A stretch of 64,000 nucleotides of DNA from positions 163,968 to 227,967 of the forward strand of contig FN648441.1 in the NCBI GenBank assembly GCA_000310025.1. The letters are read 5' to 3'. Each line of letters opens with the position of its first letter. Within the stretch, counting starts at the first letter, position 1. A model generated the notes under the pieces. That model saw only the letters and a list, made by a program, of their open reading frames with translations. It had not been told where the DNA came from and did not search any database. Of this stretch, positions 1 through 10,515 are shown one piece after another. The position numbers were made by a program, and so were the translations under genes. Source of the DNA: Ectocarpus siliculosus (taxonomy: Eukaryota > Sar > Phaeophyceae > Ectocarpales > Ectocarpaceae).

Positions 1-2623
1 CAACCTTGCGGTGAAACGCTAGCAGCGTGCTTACTCCTTGGTGTGGGAGCAACATACGACTACAGTGTCGCATATGGAACCTCGAAACTCTGTGCTATCA
101 GGCGGCTTGCGTCAGATTTCGAAGAACGAAGTTGGGCATTGGGCTTGGGTCAACAACTCCTCCGGTACGATTTGGCGGGGGGTGAGGAAACACACGGATG
201 AGTCGGAACTTCGAGCGAAGCTTTCGCTCAACAAGCACTGGGCCGTTTGAGGTCCTCGCTGTTGGTTCGGCCAAAGCGGAGAACACGTCGGACGGGAAGC
301 CTGTGGAGCGCAAACTCCTCTGCGTGGAGTAACCTTCAGACATGATGGGACAGGAACACCGCAACCGTTCATCTGTCTTGCGGTGCAAACCGCGAGTATT
401 CCGTACGACACGGATGACCTGTCTTACTATTTGCCGGCCAACCTGTTGCTTTCGTATAGTCACAAATTGCCCCTGTAGTGTTTGACGGCTGATGGTATAT
501 TGTGGGAGATCCTGTAGTCGTCTCGAGGTTGAGAAAAATTCGGGAAACCTAAATGTACGCGGACGGGATGGTAGGGTAGCCGTTTCATAACTGACGCACT
601 GGGTGGCCGTCATGGACAGGGGGGCTGGGCAGAAAGTGCAGTAATACAGGAAACGCGGTTCCCTTCATGTTCTGGTCTTGTAGTACTAGTCAGCGGGTAC
701 AATGCAACCGGGCTTATCGTAATGCCCAGATAGCCCCTGCCAACCGCCAGTTTACTCGGAACCAGGCACAACGATTCATCCGTGCCGACGCCCTCGCAAG
801 GCATTTCGCCAGCTTCAACGGTGGCATTGTCGGAAGCGCGGCCGCCGCTCCGGCTGTCTAGACGGTCGCGGACGTTCCTGCTTATGGCCGGGCTTTGCCC
901 CTATCGTCTGAGGGTGCACGCACAGCCCAGGCAGAATTGGATGCGACCGCAGCTACCGCAGCGGAGGCGCTCGGTCTTAGAGTGCGCAAAGGACACCACA
1001 AGCTCGACGCCAAAAATAGAGTGTTCAGGTGTTTCGCTTCTGCCGGCATACTGCTTTCGTTCGCTCGACCAAAAGTGTGCTTCCTTAAATTCTCTCAGCC
1101 GGTGATCCCTCTGGCAAGCAGACCTGCAAGCTTTCTTTCCACAAGTGTGTCCTCGTGGCCATTCCGGATCCTCACGGCGCCAACGTGGAAGCTTGCGGCG
1201 AGGTAGATTCTTCGTATTCTCACGTGAACGCTTTCGGGAAAACAAGAACACGTCGAGTGCCTCGGTATACCGCCTGCTGGTCAAGTTGCTGCGGACGAGC
1301 GGGAACCGAAAGGTTTCAACCGGGGCATCCATACAAGCTGCAGGACTTTGGTACGCCCAACGGGCACGCCGCACAACGGCAAATTTGTTTCGAAATTCAA
1401 GGCGTTGACAATGTCGGAGTGGGTTCGCATCGGACTTTCGCGCCGGATCTTGCCATGGTACAGCGTGCGCTCAGGGACGGCCTGCTTGAGAAGTACCTGA
1501 ATGTTCTTTCGTCATTTAGCTCCGAAAAATATGATCCTCAACAACGTGATGCATGTTTGGTGATCAGGATGAGCTCTGGGATGCATTAAAACACTCACCC
1601 GCCTGGAATGGCGCTACTTTGCCACCGTTACTTGTGAGTTTTCATCGGGGCATACACGAGCCATGCTGCGACCTTTGGGCGGCAGCGGCCGCCACCGCCG
1701 TCGCAGCTGCTGGCACACGCTTCGTCTCTGGGGGCACAAATACCTGCTGGGGTAATGTCCATTGACTTATGCGTCCGATCACTCGTGAGCTTTTGAGAGG
1801 GCTGCGACTGTTGGCCGTTGCGTGGCCACTGCGCATACGTACACAGCGTTGTTGCGAGCGTGGCTCGCTTAGAACCCCCTTTTGTCACGCCGCCATTGAC
1901 CGCTGCTGACCGCGCCAACGCCTGGTGGCAATTTTCGGGCAAATGTCTAAACTGAGTTCAAACGGGTCACAGTCTACGATTGTCTCCCAGCATGATTTCA
2001 CGAGTTTACCGGCTAATTAAGCCCAACCATAGCTTCGCGACACGATAGTGCACGGGTCTTCCAGCGTTGGCAAAGCGGGATAAAGCCTTACCACACACGC
2101 ACCAACGTTTCGGGTGGCACAGGTAAAAGCGGTCGCCATACACAGTGAAGGCAACTTGGACTCACACGCCCCGCCTCCGGTGCCTGCTGCCGGCGCAATC
2201 GTGACCCCGGCGCCCGCCGCTGTTGCGATATCCCTGCATGGTCGGAATTCCGGAACTTCACACTCACGCTGTAACCGGCACGCCGGTGACGGCTTTTCGC
2301 ACACATCGCCGTCAACAGCACCGGGTGTGCGCTATATAAGTATTTCCCAGACGTTCGCGTCGGACGGACGCGTCCGCATGCGCCTTCGATAGTTTCACAA
2401 ATATGTCTCAATAAATTATAAATTCGCCCGCTTGATTCATCACAGTCTATCTTTGGCGACCGTCGTGATTTGTCGGCACCAATACAGCCTTGTGGTGTGG
2501 GTCCGGGAACGATAAGACTCTGTGGGTGCCCTAAGGACACCATCCGTGTTAGTCCTGTGATACATGTAGCCCCATGTACGGGTGTGTTCGATTCTGGTGG
2601 CAACGAGCCGAGAGTATATCTTT
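1..2623. other. no confident gene; short decayed ORFs
   Basis: Short open frames occur on both strands (for example a plus-strand frame at 1155-1589), but none shows a recognisable domain, a consistent exon chain or a credible start. The plus-strand stretch from about 900 to 1600 shifts frame repeatedly, as expected of old transposon or pseudogene DNA. A good TATA-like sequence (GCTATATAAG) lies at 2331-2340, but no coding region can be linked to it. I see nothing else that can be supported. Confidence 0.5.
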
Positions 2624-2697
2624 TGTTAGAAAGGCTTACCCATTAGACTACTCAGTCAGCGCTGACTGAGTAGTCTAATGGGAAAGCCTTTCTAACA
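2624..2697. repeat. 74-bp near-perfect palindrome
   Basis: Two 37-base arms (2624-2660 and 2661-2697) are reverse complements with one mismatch and no spacer. The centre reads GTCAGCGCTGAC, flanked by copies of CCATTAGACTACTC. The same arm sequence returns as a hairpin with a loop at 23765-23856 and as a half copy near 23952-23975, so this is a dispersed family. On the minus strand, next to the palindrome (about 2699-2731), there is a TGGCCCAGTGG string that fits the tRNA A-box consensus. No B-box or cloverleaf follows, so no tRNA is called. Confidence 0.85.
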
Positions 2698-2732
2698 GGA
2701 TGGGGTGACTGACCACTGGGCCACTTCGCCTG

Positions 2733-3622
2733 GCTTGACAACATCACCCGTGCAAGGGTTGATCAAACCTCGAATACGGTGTTTTCGCAAGCGCCAAGAA
2801 CCACGAGAGTATCCAGAACCGTGGAGTATCTATCCGACGGGAGAGACGTAAAGGTCTCGGGTCCGGGGTGTCCAAGAATCGTCCAATATGTACTGATCTG
2901 CCCTAGCCACCAAAATCCATCCAAAGGGTTGCTACAGACACGGGGGGGCAACAGTCAATAAGCAAGGTCATGTGATTCCAACTCGTACCCGGGAGCGATG
3001 AACCTGTCTAAGGGACTACTCTCCGCAATCTGTCTGTCCCTTGTGGCCAAGTACGTTCGTGAGCGTCAGCATTGTGGGCGAACTTCGCGCAGCAAAGATA
3101 CAACGTCCTCGTGGTGAGCTGGCATACTGCAAAATCCTGCACCTTGCGCCCAAGAGACTTGTGTTCGCTCGGGTCCGAGGTGTAGTGTTGAATTGTTCAT
3201 AGGCGGAGTCATCGCCGAAATTGCGGGCATTTCCGCCATCAAAGACTGTTCGCCGCACACGGAGCGAATACCATGGACCGAGAACGCTCAGGGCGTACCA
3301 TTGGACCAACGCGACGGCGGTTTCCAATAGAGGAAGACCTATTCGTTGTAATATTCCTGTCCGCCGCCATAAACGGATGTTTGCGGCGCAGGTGCTCCCG
3401 CCACTCCCGCCATCCCCGAGAGAACCCGCTACATCTAGGGAGGGAGATGGAACCGGCAACCGGCAAGATGGGCGGATCCCGATTTGTAGGGATCCTAATC
3501 TGGGTGCCGCCCGGAGGCGGGCCAGATCCAGATTTACGAGGAGCGACAGGCAAACGCGGTTAAAGAGACGCAGAAGGGGTCTTGCGCTGGCCTTTATACG
3601 AAAAAGGGCGGCATGGGCCTGT
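2733..3622. other. no confident gene between palindrome and ORF
   Basis: Overlapping minus-strand frames at 3016-3553 lie directly downstream, in the sense direction, of the ORF that ends at 3623. They may be its decayed continuation, since element polyproteins often break up this way. No protease, reverse transcriptase or integrase motif can be read in them. Confidence 0.4.
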
Positions 3623-4264
3623 TCATTGAAAGGGTTCTTCGTCGCGCACGCTCGACCAACATGGCCAGCGGCCGCGGGATGCTCGGGGCCACACTAATAC
3701 ATGACAAACTAAATGAAACTTCCAATATTGTGGGAATTCTTTTGCCGGGCCCGGCAACGGGGGTGCAGTCAGCACCGTTGGCGTTGGTTCGCAGTGGAAG
3801 AAAGTTGCGGGGGGTCTGAACGGGACGCGATGGGGACGGGTCCGAGCCACCACCACGGGCTTGGGGCACCCCCGAAGGTCCCGAGGCTCTAACGGGGTCG
3901 ACAAGACCACCCGGAGCTGTCGAAACGGTGGGAATTGCTGAAGCAATGCCCCCAGAGGGACTTCCCTGGTTTCCGCCCCCAGGGTGTTGGTCCTTCGCAT
4001 TGCCCGAGCGAATGAATCAACGAGACGGTCCTCCAACGATCGTGGCTGGTCTTCAGGTTGCGGGTTCAACGCTGTTCGAGCCGGCCGAGCATGCCGGGGA
4101 TCGCCTCCATCCGGGGGCATGTCCACGCTCTCTGATGCGGGACGCTTTTCTTCTGTTTCCTTCATTTTGTCTTGTACTCCCTTCTCCACTTCCTCTTTGA
4201 TATGCGCCGCTAATGCTTGGCGATTCTCTTCAGTAAAGCTGCTGAGGTCGAGGGCTTCCTCCAT
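3623..4264 (-). CDS. uncharacterised 213-aa ORF, possibly gag-like
   Basis: This is a single open frame starting at the ATG at 4264. Residues 1-45 are acidic, charged and probably helical (MEEALDLSSFTEENRQALAA at the start). A Pro/Arg-rich middle follows, then a Pro-rich C-terminal third with no clear fold. The minus strand upstream carries TATA-like strings (TTATAAAGG about 75 bases before the ATG, and AATAAAAGG nearer), which fits a transcribed unit. A charged helical N-terminus followed by a Pro-rich linker resembles the N-termini of retrotransposon gag proteins, but there is no zinc knuckle or pol motif. The last ~90 residues may be out-of-frame reading. Function unknown. Confidence 0.3.
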   Translation of the reverse strand: MEEALDLSSFTEENRQALAAHIKEEVEKGVQDKMKETEEKRPASESVDMPPDGGDPRHARPARTALNPQPEDQPRSLEDRLVDSFARAMRRTNTLGAETREVPLGALLQQFPPFRQLRVVLSTPLEPRDLRGCPKPVVVARTRPHRVPFRPPATFFHCEPTPTVLTAPPLPGPAKEFPQYWKFHLVCHVLVWPRASRGRWPCWSSVRDEEPFQ

Positions 4265-4869
4265 GATCTACTTCTCTAGCCGAACCCTTTTATTGCTAGC
4301 CTCACCTCGGGATCCCGTATGATATCCACGATAGCGTAAGCCTTTATAACACATCCGGGTCTGTGCTTTGGTTTTACCGCCTGCGGGTCACCACATTTTC
4401 TCTCCACTATTCTCCTGCCGTTGATCGTCGAGGACGAAGGTATCTCCGATGCGTACTCGCTTAGTTACTTGGTATAGGAAAGTCGCATCTGCACTCTCTA
4501 CCTTATGTTGAGTAGTTGTTTGGGTATCTGCAAATACGACTTCCCAAGGTGGGCGAATAAAATGAAGCAATCGAGAGCATGCACATTGTATGAACGCTGC
4601 GTGAGCGTCGTCAGAGCGTTACATGGATTATTTTGAATTTTCGCTGGATACTTGGCATCTTTGTCAAGTATTGAAGAAGTAGATCAAGGAAAATCAATCC
4701 CAGTCCCGCCCTCGCACTCCTCAATCGAGCTCTGAACGGACCTGGTCAAAGACCTGGAACAGGGGGGTACAAGAACTGATTTACGTCGATGCTACAGTAG
4801 GAGCAGGGGACCTATACTCCCTTCCTTATATTTCTTTGTTTTTCCATTGAAACGTGGAATATTATGTCA
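4265..4869. other. non-coding stretch
   Basis: It contains the putative minus-strand promoter of the ORF at 3623-4264. No gene, RNA or strong repeat is apparent beyond that. Confidence 0.4.
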
Positions 4870-4870
4870 A

Positions 4871-5180
4871 ATATTAGAGGGTGAAAAGGGCGGGTCTACG
4901 GCAACGGAAGCCCACAGACGAAACCGTTGTGGGAGCCAGTTTACTTCCATGGAAGATGGCTGACGTCCATGGAAACCCCTCGATCTGGTGTATGTCAAAG
5001 AATGTAGGGTAAAATGGGGCTTGTTTGTTGCTACGGAAACCTACGCAAGCAGTTGTGAAGCCAGTTTTCTTCCATGGAAGCGGGCTTACTTCCATTGAAG
5101 CTGGCTCGATGCCGCATAAATGTACAATGGATGTAGGGTGAAATGGGCCAAAATCTACTTCCACGGGAGCTCATGGGGGC
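4871..5180. repeat. imperfect tandem repeat, ~127-bp period, about 2.5 units
   Basis: The marker ATGTAGGGTRAAATGGG recurs near 5003 and 5131, with a weaker copy near 4876. Each is followed by a CTACGGAA-type segment, a GCCAGTTT segment and TTCCATGGAA palindromes. The spacing is about 127 bases. The minus-strand frame across it simply translates the repeat and is not called as a gene. A CCATCCATC/CATACATA microsatellite follows at about 5385-5505. Confidence 0.65.
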
Positions 5181-5508
5181 GGTTGTGGAACCATTAACCA
5201 TTGTACATATGTAAGTCGAATAAAATATTGGTACGTGACATCTCCGGCTTCTTCGAGGGCAGCATGATGAGTGGAACTCGAAACACCCTTTTCCTTCAGG
5301 GTTGACACAAGCCCCACGAAAGAAAATACACCTTAGTCATGGGCAGCCCATCGTCACCCATACACCTAGCTCCAATGCTTTCCATCCATCCAACCATCCA
5401 TCCACCCACACACATACATATAATACTTCAAGTAGGGTATACTTCAGGAACATCAACAATACTTCGTACGTACATAATATGAAGTACATACATTACATAC
5501 ATACTGTA

Positions 5509-6760
5509 GGGGGCCCGATATAAGGCGGTCGAAATTTGCATCCACAGCTCAGACATAAGGCGGCCACCGCCTTATACCGGGTCTGGCCCTGTAAAGGCGG
5601 TATCTACCAATCTCAAACCCGATATATGGCGGTGATCATCTTCGCGTGAGTACGCCCTCTGGGAAGAATCTGAGCGAGTACACATACCGGATCTAAACAA
5701 CAGTTATCACGTGGCACATCTATTCCCGTGTAGCACCCGGACATGAGAATATTCTTGTAGACGGATGTAGAAATTTCAAGGCTCCTCTCGGTATCGATTC
5801 GTTTTTAGTGACGATTGGTACGGGAACCGTCGACCACCGTAATTCACGTATTTTTTGGATGGTAACTGGTCATCACGGTAGTTACTTAAGGCAACCGACA
5901 ACCGCGGTATTGCACGGTAGTACTGGGGTGGTGGTGGTAACTAGCCACCACGGCATTTCCTTACGGGAACCAGCCACCACGGTGATGCACCGAAGTATTT
6001 ACGTGGTACAGTAACTGGCCACCACTTAATGCACGGTAACGTTGGATGGTAACGCCCCACGGCGATTCACCGTAATTGTGTTGGATGGGAATGGGAGAAG
6101 GCCATTTCTTTTATAATGGTTTGGGCGGATACGGTAACTGCCGATTATCACGGTAAGACGTTACCAACTACTATTCTCGTGGAGGTCCCGCGGGAAAAGT
6201 ACCGCGGACAATTTTCCTAAATGATCCTTGTTAATTATCTTTGAGCTGTTGCCTTACATCGAGCAAGTTTGTTGCAAAGAGGGGCATTTGTTTTCAGAGA
6301 TACAAGCGCCGGGGAAGTAGTACGTAACCCGTACCCAGGGGCCAAACGCCATGGACGCAGAATACATGTGTTCCTTCGGTACCACAACAGATTTTCAGTC
6401 ATTGCATGGTGGGTCCATGTTGTCTGTCAAGTTTTGCTCTCCACAAAGTAAGGTGACAGAATCGTTGTTCATCGCATTGGCACCCGACAGCATGTACGAG
6501 GGCTTGTACTGGGATCGGATGTACATGGCGCTGCCGAAAATATTACGTTCGCAAACTTTACATACATGCACGTGTGAATACATGGTGCATGCGACCATCC
6601 TCTTCCACTCAGCAACGCGCCGTGAGGTGACAACGGCTGAAAACCTCTGTTTTTTGCCCTGAAAAACGCGGTTTACAGCCTCATCCATGAATAAGGCGGC
6701 TGCCCGATATTAGGCGGTTATATGTTCACCACGCACACCACCGCCTTATATTGGGCCCCC
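5509..6760. mobile_element. 1.25-kb non-autonomous element with terminal inverted repeats
   Basis: The left end GGGGGCCCGATATAAGGCGG (5509-) is mirrored by the right end at 6740-6760 with one mismatch over 21 bases. Further ATAAGGCGG motifs in both orientations lie just inside each end (5552-5635, 6690-6715), like subterminal transposase-binding repeats. The middle (about 5805-6230) is dense in CACGGTAA/TTACCG strings. There is no transposase ORF and no clear target-site duplication. Related end sequences (ATAAGGC, CCTTATATAG, GGCCCTGTATAAGG) occur at 13465-13560. Confidence 0.7.
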
Positions 6761-7138
6761 TTTTGTACCTGTATCTTTCTTGTATCCATGCAGACAGTTT
6801 TTTTCGCCGGATGTTTGTTCCACGTCACTCAAATGATTCAGAGGTGCTGATTTTTCTATTGTGATTTCACATATATTAAATATTTCCCATTAGAACCGAA
6901 CTTCTTCCGAAACAACACCACACACGTCAACATGATCAATACTGATCAACACTTGTTGCGTGCGTTCAGACTTGTCTACACAAGCGTATCGCTGGCATGT
7001 GCCCGCTGCGAAAGGTAGAAGAGAAATGGTTTTTCGGGGCATTGCGATGCACGAGAATAAGCGATGTGGAACCAAGAGAACGCTGAATGGATTTGGAGAT
7101 GAACAGCACATGAGCGTCTTGACATTTTTTGGATTTTG
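6761..7138. other. non-coding stretch
   Basis: No gene, RNA or notable repeat is seen between the TIR element and the CCATGG repeat block. Confidence 0.4.
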
Positions 7139-7490
7139 TCCATGGACCGGCCATGAACCGGCTATGACCCAATGACCGAGGCCATGCCCTTGGGCCATGG
7201 CCCAGGCGATGGCCCGGCCATGGCCCGGTCATGACCTAAGACCATGGCCGGTTCATGGCCGGTCCTGACCGGTCAATGGCTGGATCATGGCTGGATCATG
7301 GGTTATGACCGGTCCATGGCTGGATCATGGCCGGTCCATGGCCGGTCCATGGCCGAGTCAAGGACGGGCCATGGACGATCTATAGCCGGGTTATGAACTA
7401 GCAATGGCCGGGTGGTGGACGGTCTATTGGTGGTTCATGGACGGTCCATCGACGGCCCATGGCCGGGTCATGGCCGGGTCATGGGTGGGA
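7139..7490. repeat. CCATGGCCGG-type short palindromic repeat block
   Basis: About 350 bases are made of loosely repeated 10-12-base units built from CATGGCC, GGTCATGAC and CCGGTCCATGG. Most units are self-complementary, so the same pattern reads on both strands. Similar in style, but not in sequence, to the CCCATGGGTACCC blocks near 31.6 and 32.3 kb and the CATGGG-rich block near 48.2 kb. The ORFs across it are translations of the repeat. Confidence 0.8.
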
Positions 7491-8984
7491 TTGTCAGAGC
7501 ATATGCCATGTGATCAGCATTATGATCCGGCTGGTTAAGGCTCGCTGGCCAGCTCTCTCTCACTGTACGCTGGCAGTCCTGTTAGGAACGTGTCACACAG
7601 CATGTGGTCTCTGCTCTACTAAAAACTTCACGTGTCTACTAGCTACTGACCAGCTACGTGACAACGTACAAACGCAATCTTTTTTTATCGCTTGGGTAGG
7701 GCTTCTGCTGTCTCGTAGCCAACAGTGACCACAGAAGGGATAGAACCTGGCTACTGCTGTCTACATGGACGCACACGCAAACACTCCCGATACGACCTCT
7801 CGATGGACGAAACCTACTGTAGACCATAAAATGATGCGATTCAAGAACCAAATGCTTTGCGCTCGACCGACCCTTCGGAATGTTCGTTCCGAAAATGAAT
7901 TGCCTACAATACATTGGTATTGCGCTCTCTGGTGTGCCGGCAGTGGAGGACTGTGCGAATTGACGTGATCTTTTTGGCACCGCCGTCGTCGTACCGATCG
8001 ACCTAGAACGGAACAAAGAGATTCGAGATCGTCTTCTCCAGGTCCACGAGATTCAAGGTCATCTTCTCTTTGTCAAAGATCAAGACTCTCCTTCACTACT
8101 AGGTCCAGTCGATGCGGACCAACCAGGAAGTGAGGAGCAGAACAGTGTGTAGAAACAGTATGCCCGTTCGCCCGTGCTGCGAGCATAGTCGTGTACCGCG
8201 GTCGATGCTTGGAGGGTGTTCCGTCCGGCCGTCCTCACCTGTTCTGTAAATTCGATATGAATACTTGGCTATGGGCGCACATATTCGGAGGGCGAAGGCT
8301 GACATGATCGGGGATTAGACCAATATGTTGCCTCGATCTAGCCTACTGCCTACTGGAGAGGTTCGGGATAATGGTTCCCTGACCCCTGGGGCAAACAAAT
8401 CCTCTTGGCGGTTGCCCGATCATCACCCAGGTGCAAAAATTGACACTGCCCTCGAAGGAAAAGATCGATTGAGCCATATCCTGGTGTCATTGCCCACCAC
8501 GTGCGAATTCCTGTGAGTGCTGAACCTAATATGCCGATATCGAGCTTTTGGGCATGCCATGTGACTGCTGTTAGATATCGCCAACTCGCCTTGTAGAGCC
8601 GTGACACTGCATGAATGATCTACGAATAGACATCGACTCCACAGATGTAGTTACCGGTGAGACGTACCTAGCCTGATTAATGCAGAGATAAAAATAGCTT
8701 GTCTGCTACACTCGTCATTGTCTGGGCTAGGGCGTATGGAGTTGTATGGTGTTTGACATCAAAAAGGTTCGTTACTCCTTTGATAAGCACCCAACAGATG
8801 AAGCCGCTGTTATTTTGCTACGACGGGTGATCAATCCATCTTCGGCAACACCACAACGCGCAGCCTTGATGTAGCCATAAATCGTGCTTTACTATGTGAA
8901 GAACCTGTCGGGCTCACAGTTCCTCGGGAACTGATTAATAAGACCAACAGAAGCGTAGGTACGCATACTTGATCGTGATAGCTC
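7491..8984. other. non-coding stretch
   Basis: No open frame here shows a domain or a plausible exon chain, and no repeat stands out. Confidence 0.4.
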
Positions 8985-9978
8985 TTGCTGTTGCATAATG
9001 CAAGGCGTGTATTCTTTCTACAAGTAAATTGGAAAACTATTTTGCCTTCCCTTCCCTATGAGCATTCACGGCGTTCAGCGGGCGACCTTGCCCTCTGTAA
9101 CATGTTGGTGCGACCCCAGGGACTCGATGCTTTCTTTCCGCGGCCCCCAAATGGTGACGACTCTCCGCCGCCCAAGACGACCTCACACGGCGGTGAAGAT
9201 CTCTACAAGCAGCACGGGGGCAGCACGGGGGCCGCAGCCAGAGAGGGGGGCAACAACGCGTTTTCTTTAACATTGCGCTACCACCGACGCGGTGAGAAAC
9301 TGATCCTGGACTCTTCAGCCGTGGGGAAGAGTTCGGGGAGAACCAAGTTGGGAAAAAGTCATGTTCTTTTTTAGACTATATATCGTGAGCCATGAACAAC
9401 GACTACTGATCATTGACGAACCTTGGAGTCAGGGGGGGCTGGCCGGGATTGCCGGAGACACGAGCGTTTTCGTCTGGGATAAATTGCAAAACGCCATAAA
9501 TGCGCCCGGGGTTGCTGGGAAGGTATTTTCGGAATGCCTACAGTCGCTTGGACGCCGCAATATTGGGTCGTTCAGAGAGGAAGCCAGGATCAACTTCGGG
9601 GAGATGTCTCCGAGCTTGGACTACACATACAGAAGAGAACCGCTTGAGGGTTGCTGGAACGACACATTCCGGGACGCCTACAGTGCTGCCGTTTGGACGT
9701 CGGGACATCGGGTCGCTTCGACACAAGAAGACGAGATCAGCCGTCGGTGGAGCTGCCTCCAAGTTTGGACCGCCAAACAACATTCGAATCGCTGCTGTAC
9801 ACACCGACGGCCGATTTCACCTCCTTTTCTTTGTGATCCAACCATCCTCGTAACCGCCGATACCTTGTGCCTCTCGACGCCGTTGTGTTGGCCGACAACG
9901 AAATTCCGATACTGTGCCGACAAAGCTGTCAAGTTGCAACACCAGTACTCCTCTGTCCTTGACCTCCGCAACCCTTGA
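8985..9978 (+). other. two overlapping uncharacterised plus-strand frames
   Basis: A 129-codon frame (8985-9374) and a 205-codon frame (9361-9978) overlap by 14 bases in different frames. The first has a hydrophilic Gly/Lys-rich segment. The second begins with an IIDEPWSQGG stretch but shows no recognised domain. Within the second, the segments near 9537 and 9677 resemble each other (GCCTACAG, then TTGGACGYCG, then TCGGGTCGYTTC), suggesting an internal duplication. No intron is needed, and no homology is recognised. These could be a decayed gene or chance frames. Confidence 0.2.
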
Positions 9979-10430
9979 AGTCATTGTCCGTCGAATACAT
10001 GGCAGCCTTCGATGAGTCGCTCATCTCGTACTTGGAAGCATGTGATGAGTCGTTGATGACTCACCACATTCGATCGTGCCATCCATCAGCAGGGTGTGAT
10101 CACAAGTGGTCTCCTATAACAGTCCACAGCAGTATGTAGTGGAACGTCTCGAAACCCCGGCACCGATGGATATAAACAACCGGTCTCACGGCGGTTGTCG
10201 TAGTAGACTGTAGTCGCTCCAGCTCGCAACAATTTGATTGGTTCTTCTCAAGTTCCGCTTCGAGGCTTGATGTCTTTATGGCTTTATGGTGTGATATTTG
10301 TGTTCCGAATTTCTGCGATCGTGCAGATCAAAGATCAAAGATCAAAATAGAGATGGATTCGTTGTGTCAGGGGAGATGTCCCTATATGCTGTCTGGGAAA
10401 CCGTAGACATACAGGTACTTTCTGACGCTA
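9979..10430. other. non-coding stretch
   Basis: No gene is seen. A short piece at about 10347-10370 (AGAGATGGATTCGTTGTGTC) belongs to the dispersed repeat that is longer at 10431-10515. Confidence 0.4.
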
Positions 10431-10515
10431 TGAATTCATTGCTAATCTATCTCACTCTTTTCTATGATAGAGATGTATTCGTTGTGTTATATTAAGAAAA
10501 AAAAAAAAGGGCCGT
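10431..10515 (+). repeat. dispersed repeat, copy 1 (inverted copy at 41.3 kb)
   Basis: It reads GAATTCATTGCTAATCT, then CTCTTTTCTATGATAGAGAT, then ATTCGTTGTGT, and ends in an A-rich run and GGGCCG. The reverse complement of 41320-41410 has the same order of segments with a few differences. The A-rich end suggests a retroposed short element, but no RNA-gene promoter is recognised. Confidence 0.7.

Noticed and set aside
2699-2731. Minus-strand tRNA gene beside the palindrome
   Set aside because: The A-box-like TGGCCCAGTGG is present, but the D-stem does not pair, and there is no GGTTCGANTCC box or acceptor stem.
3016-4264. Complete LTR retrotransposon
   Set aside because: No LTR pair, primer-binding site, polypurine tract or pol motifs could be found around the gag-like ORF.
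5370-5510. CRISPR-like array
   Set aside because: CCATCCATC and CATACATA are simple microsatellites without spacers; the genome is eukaryotic.
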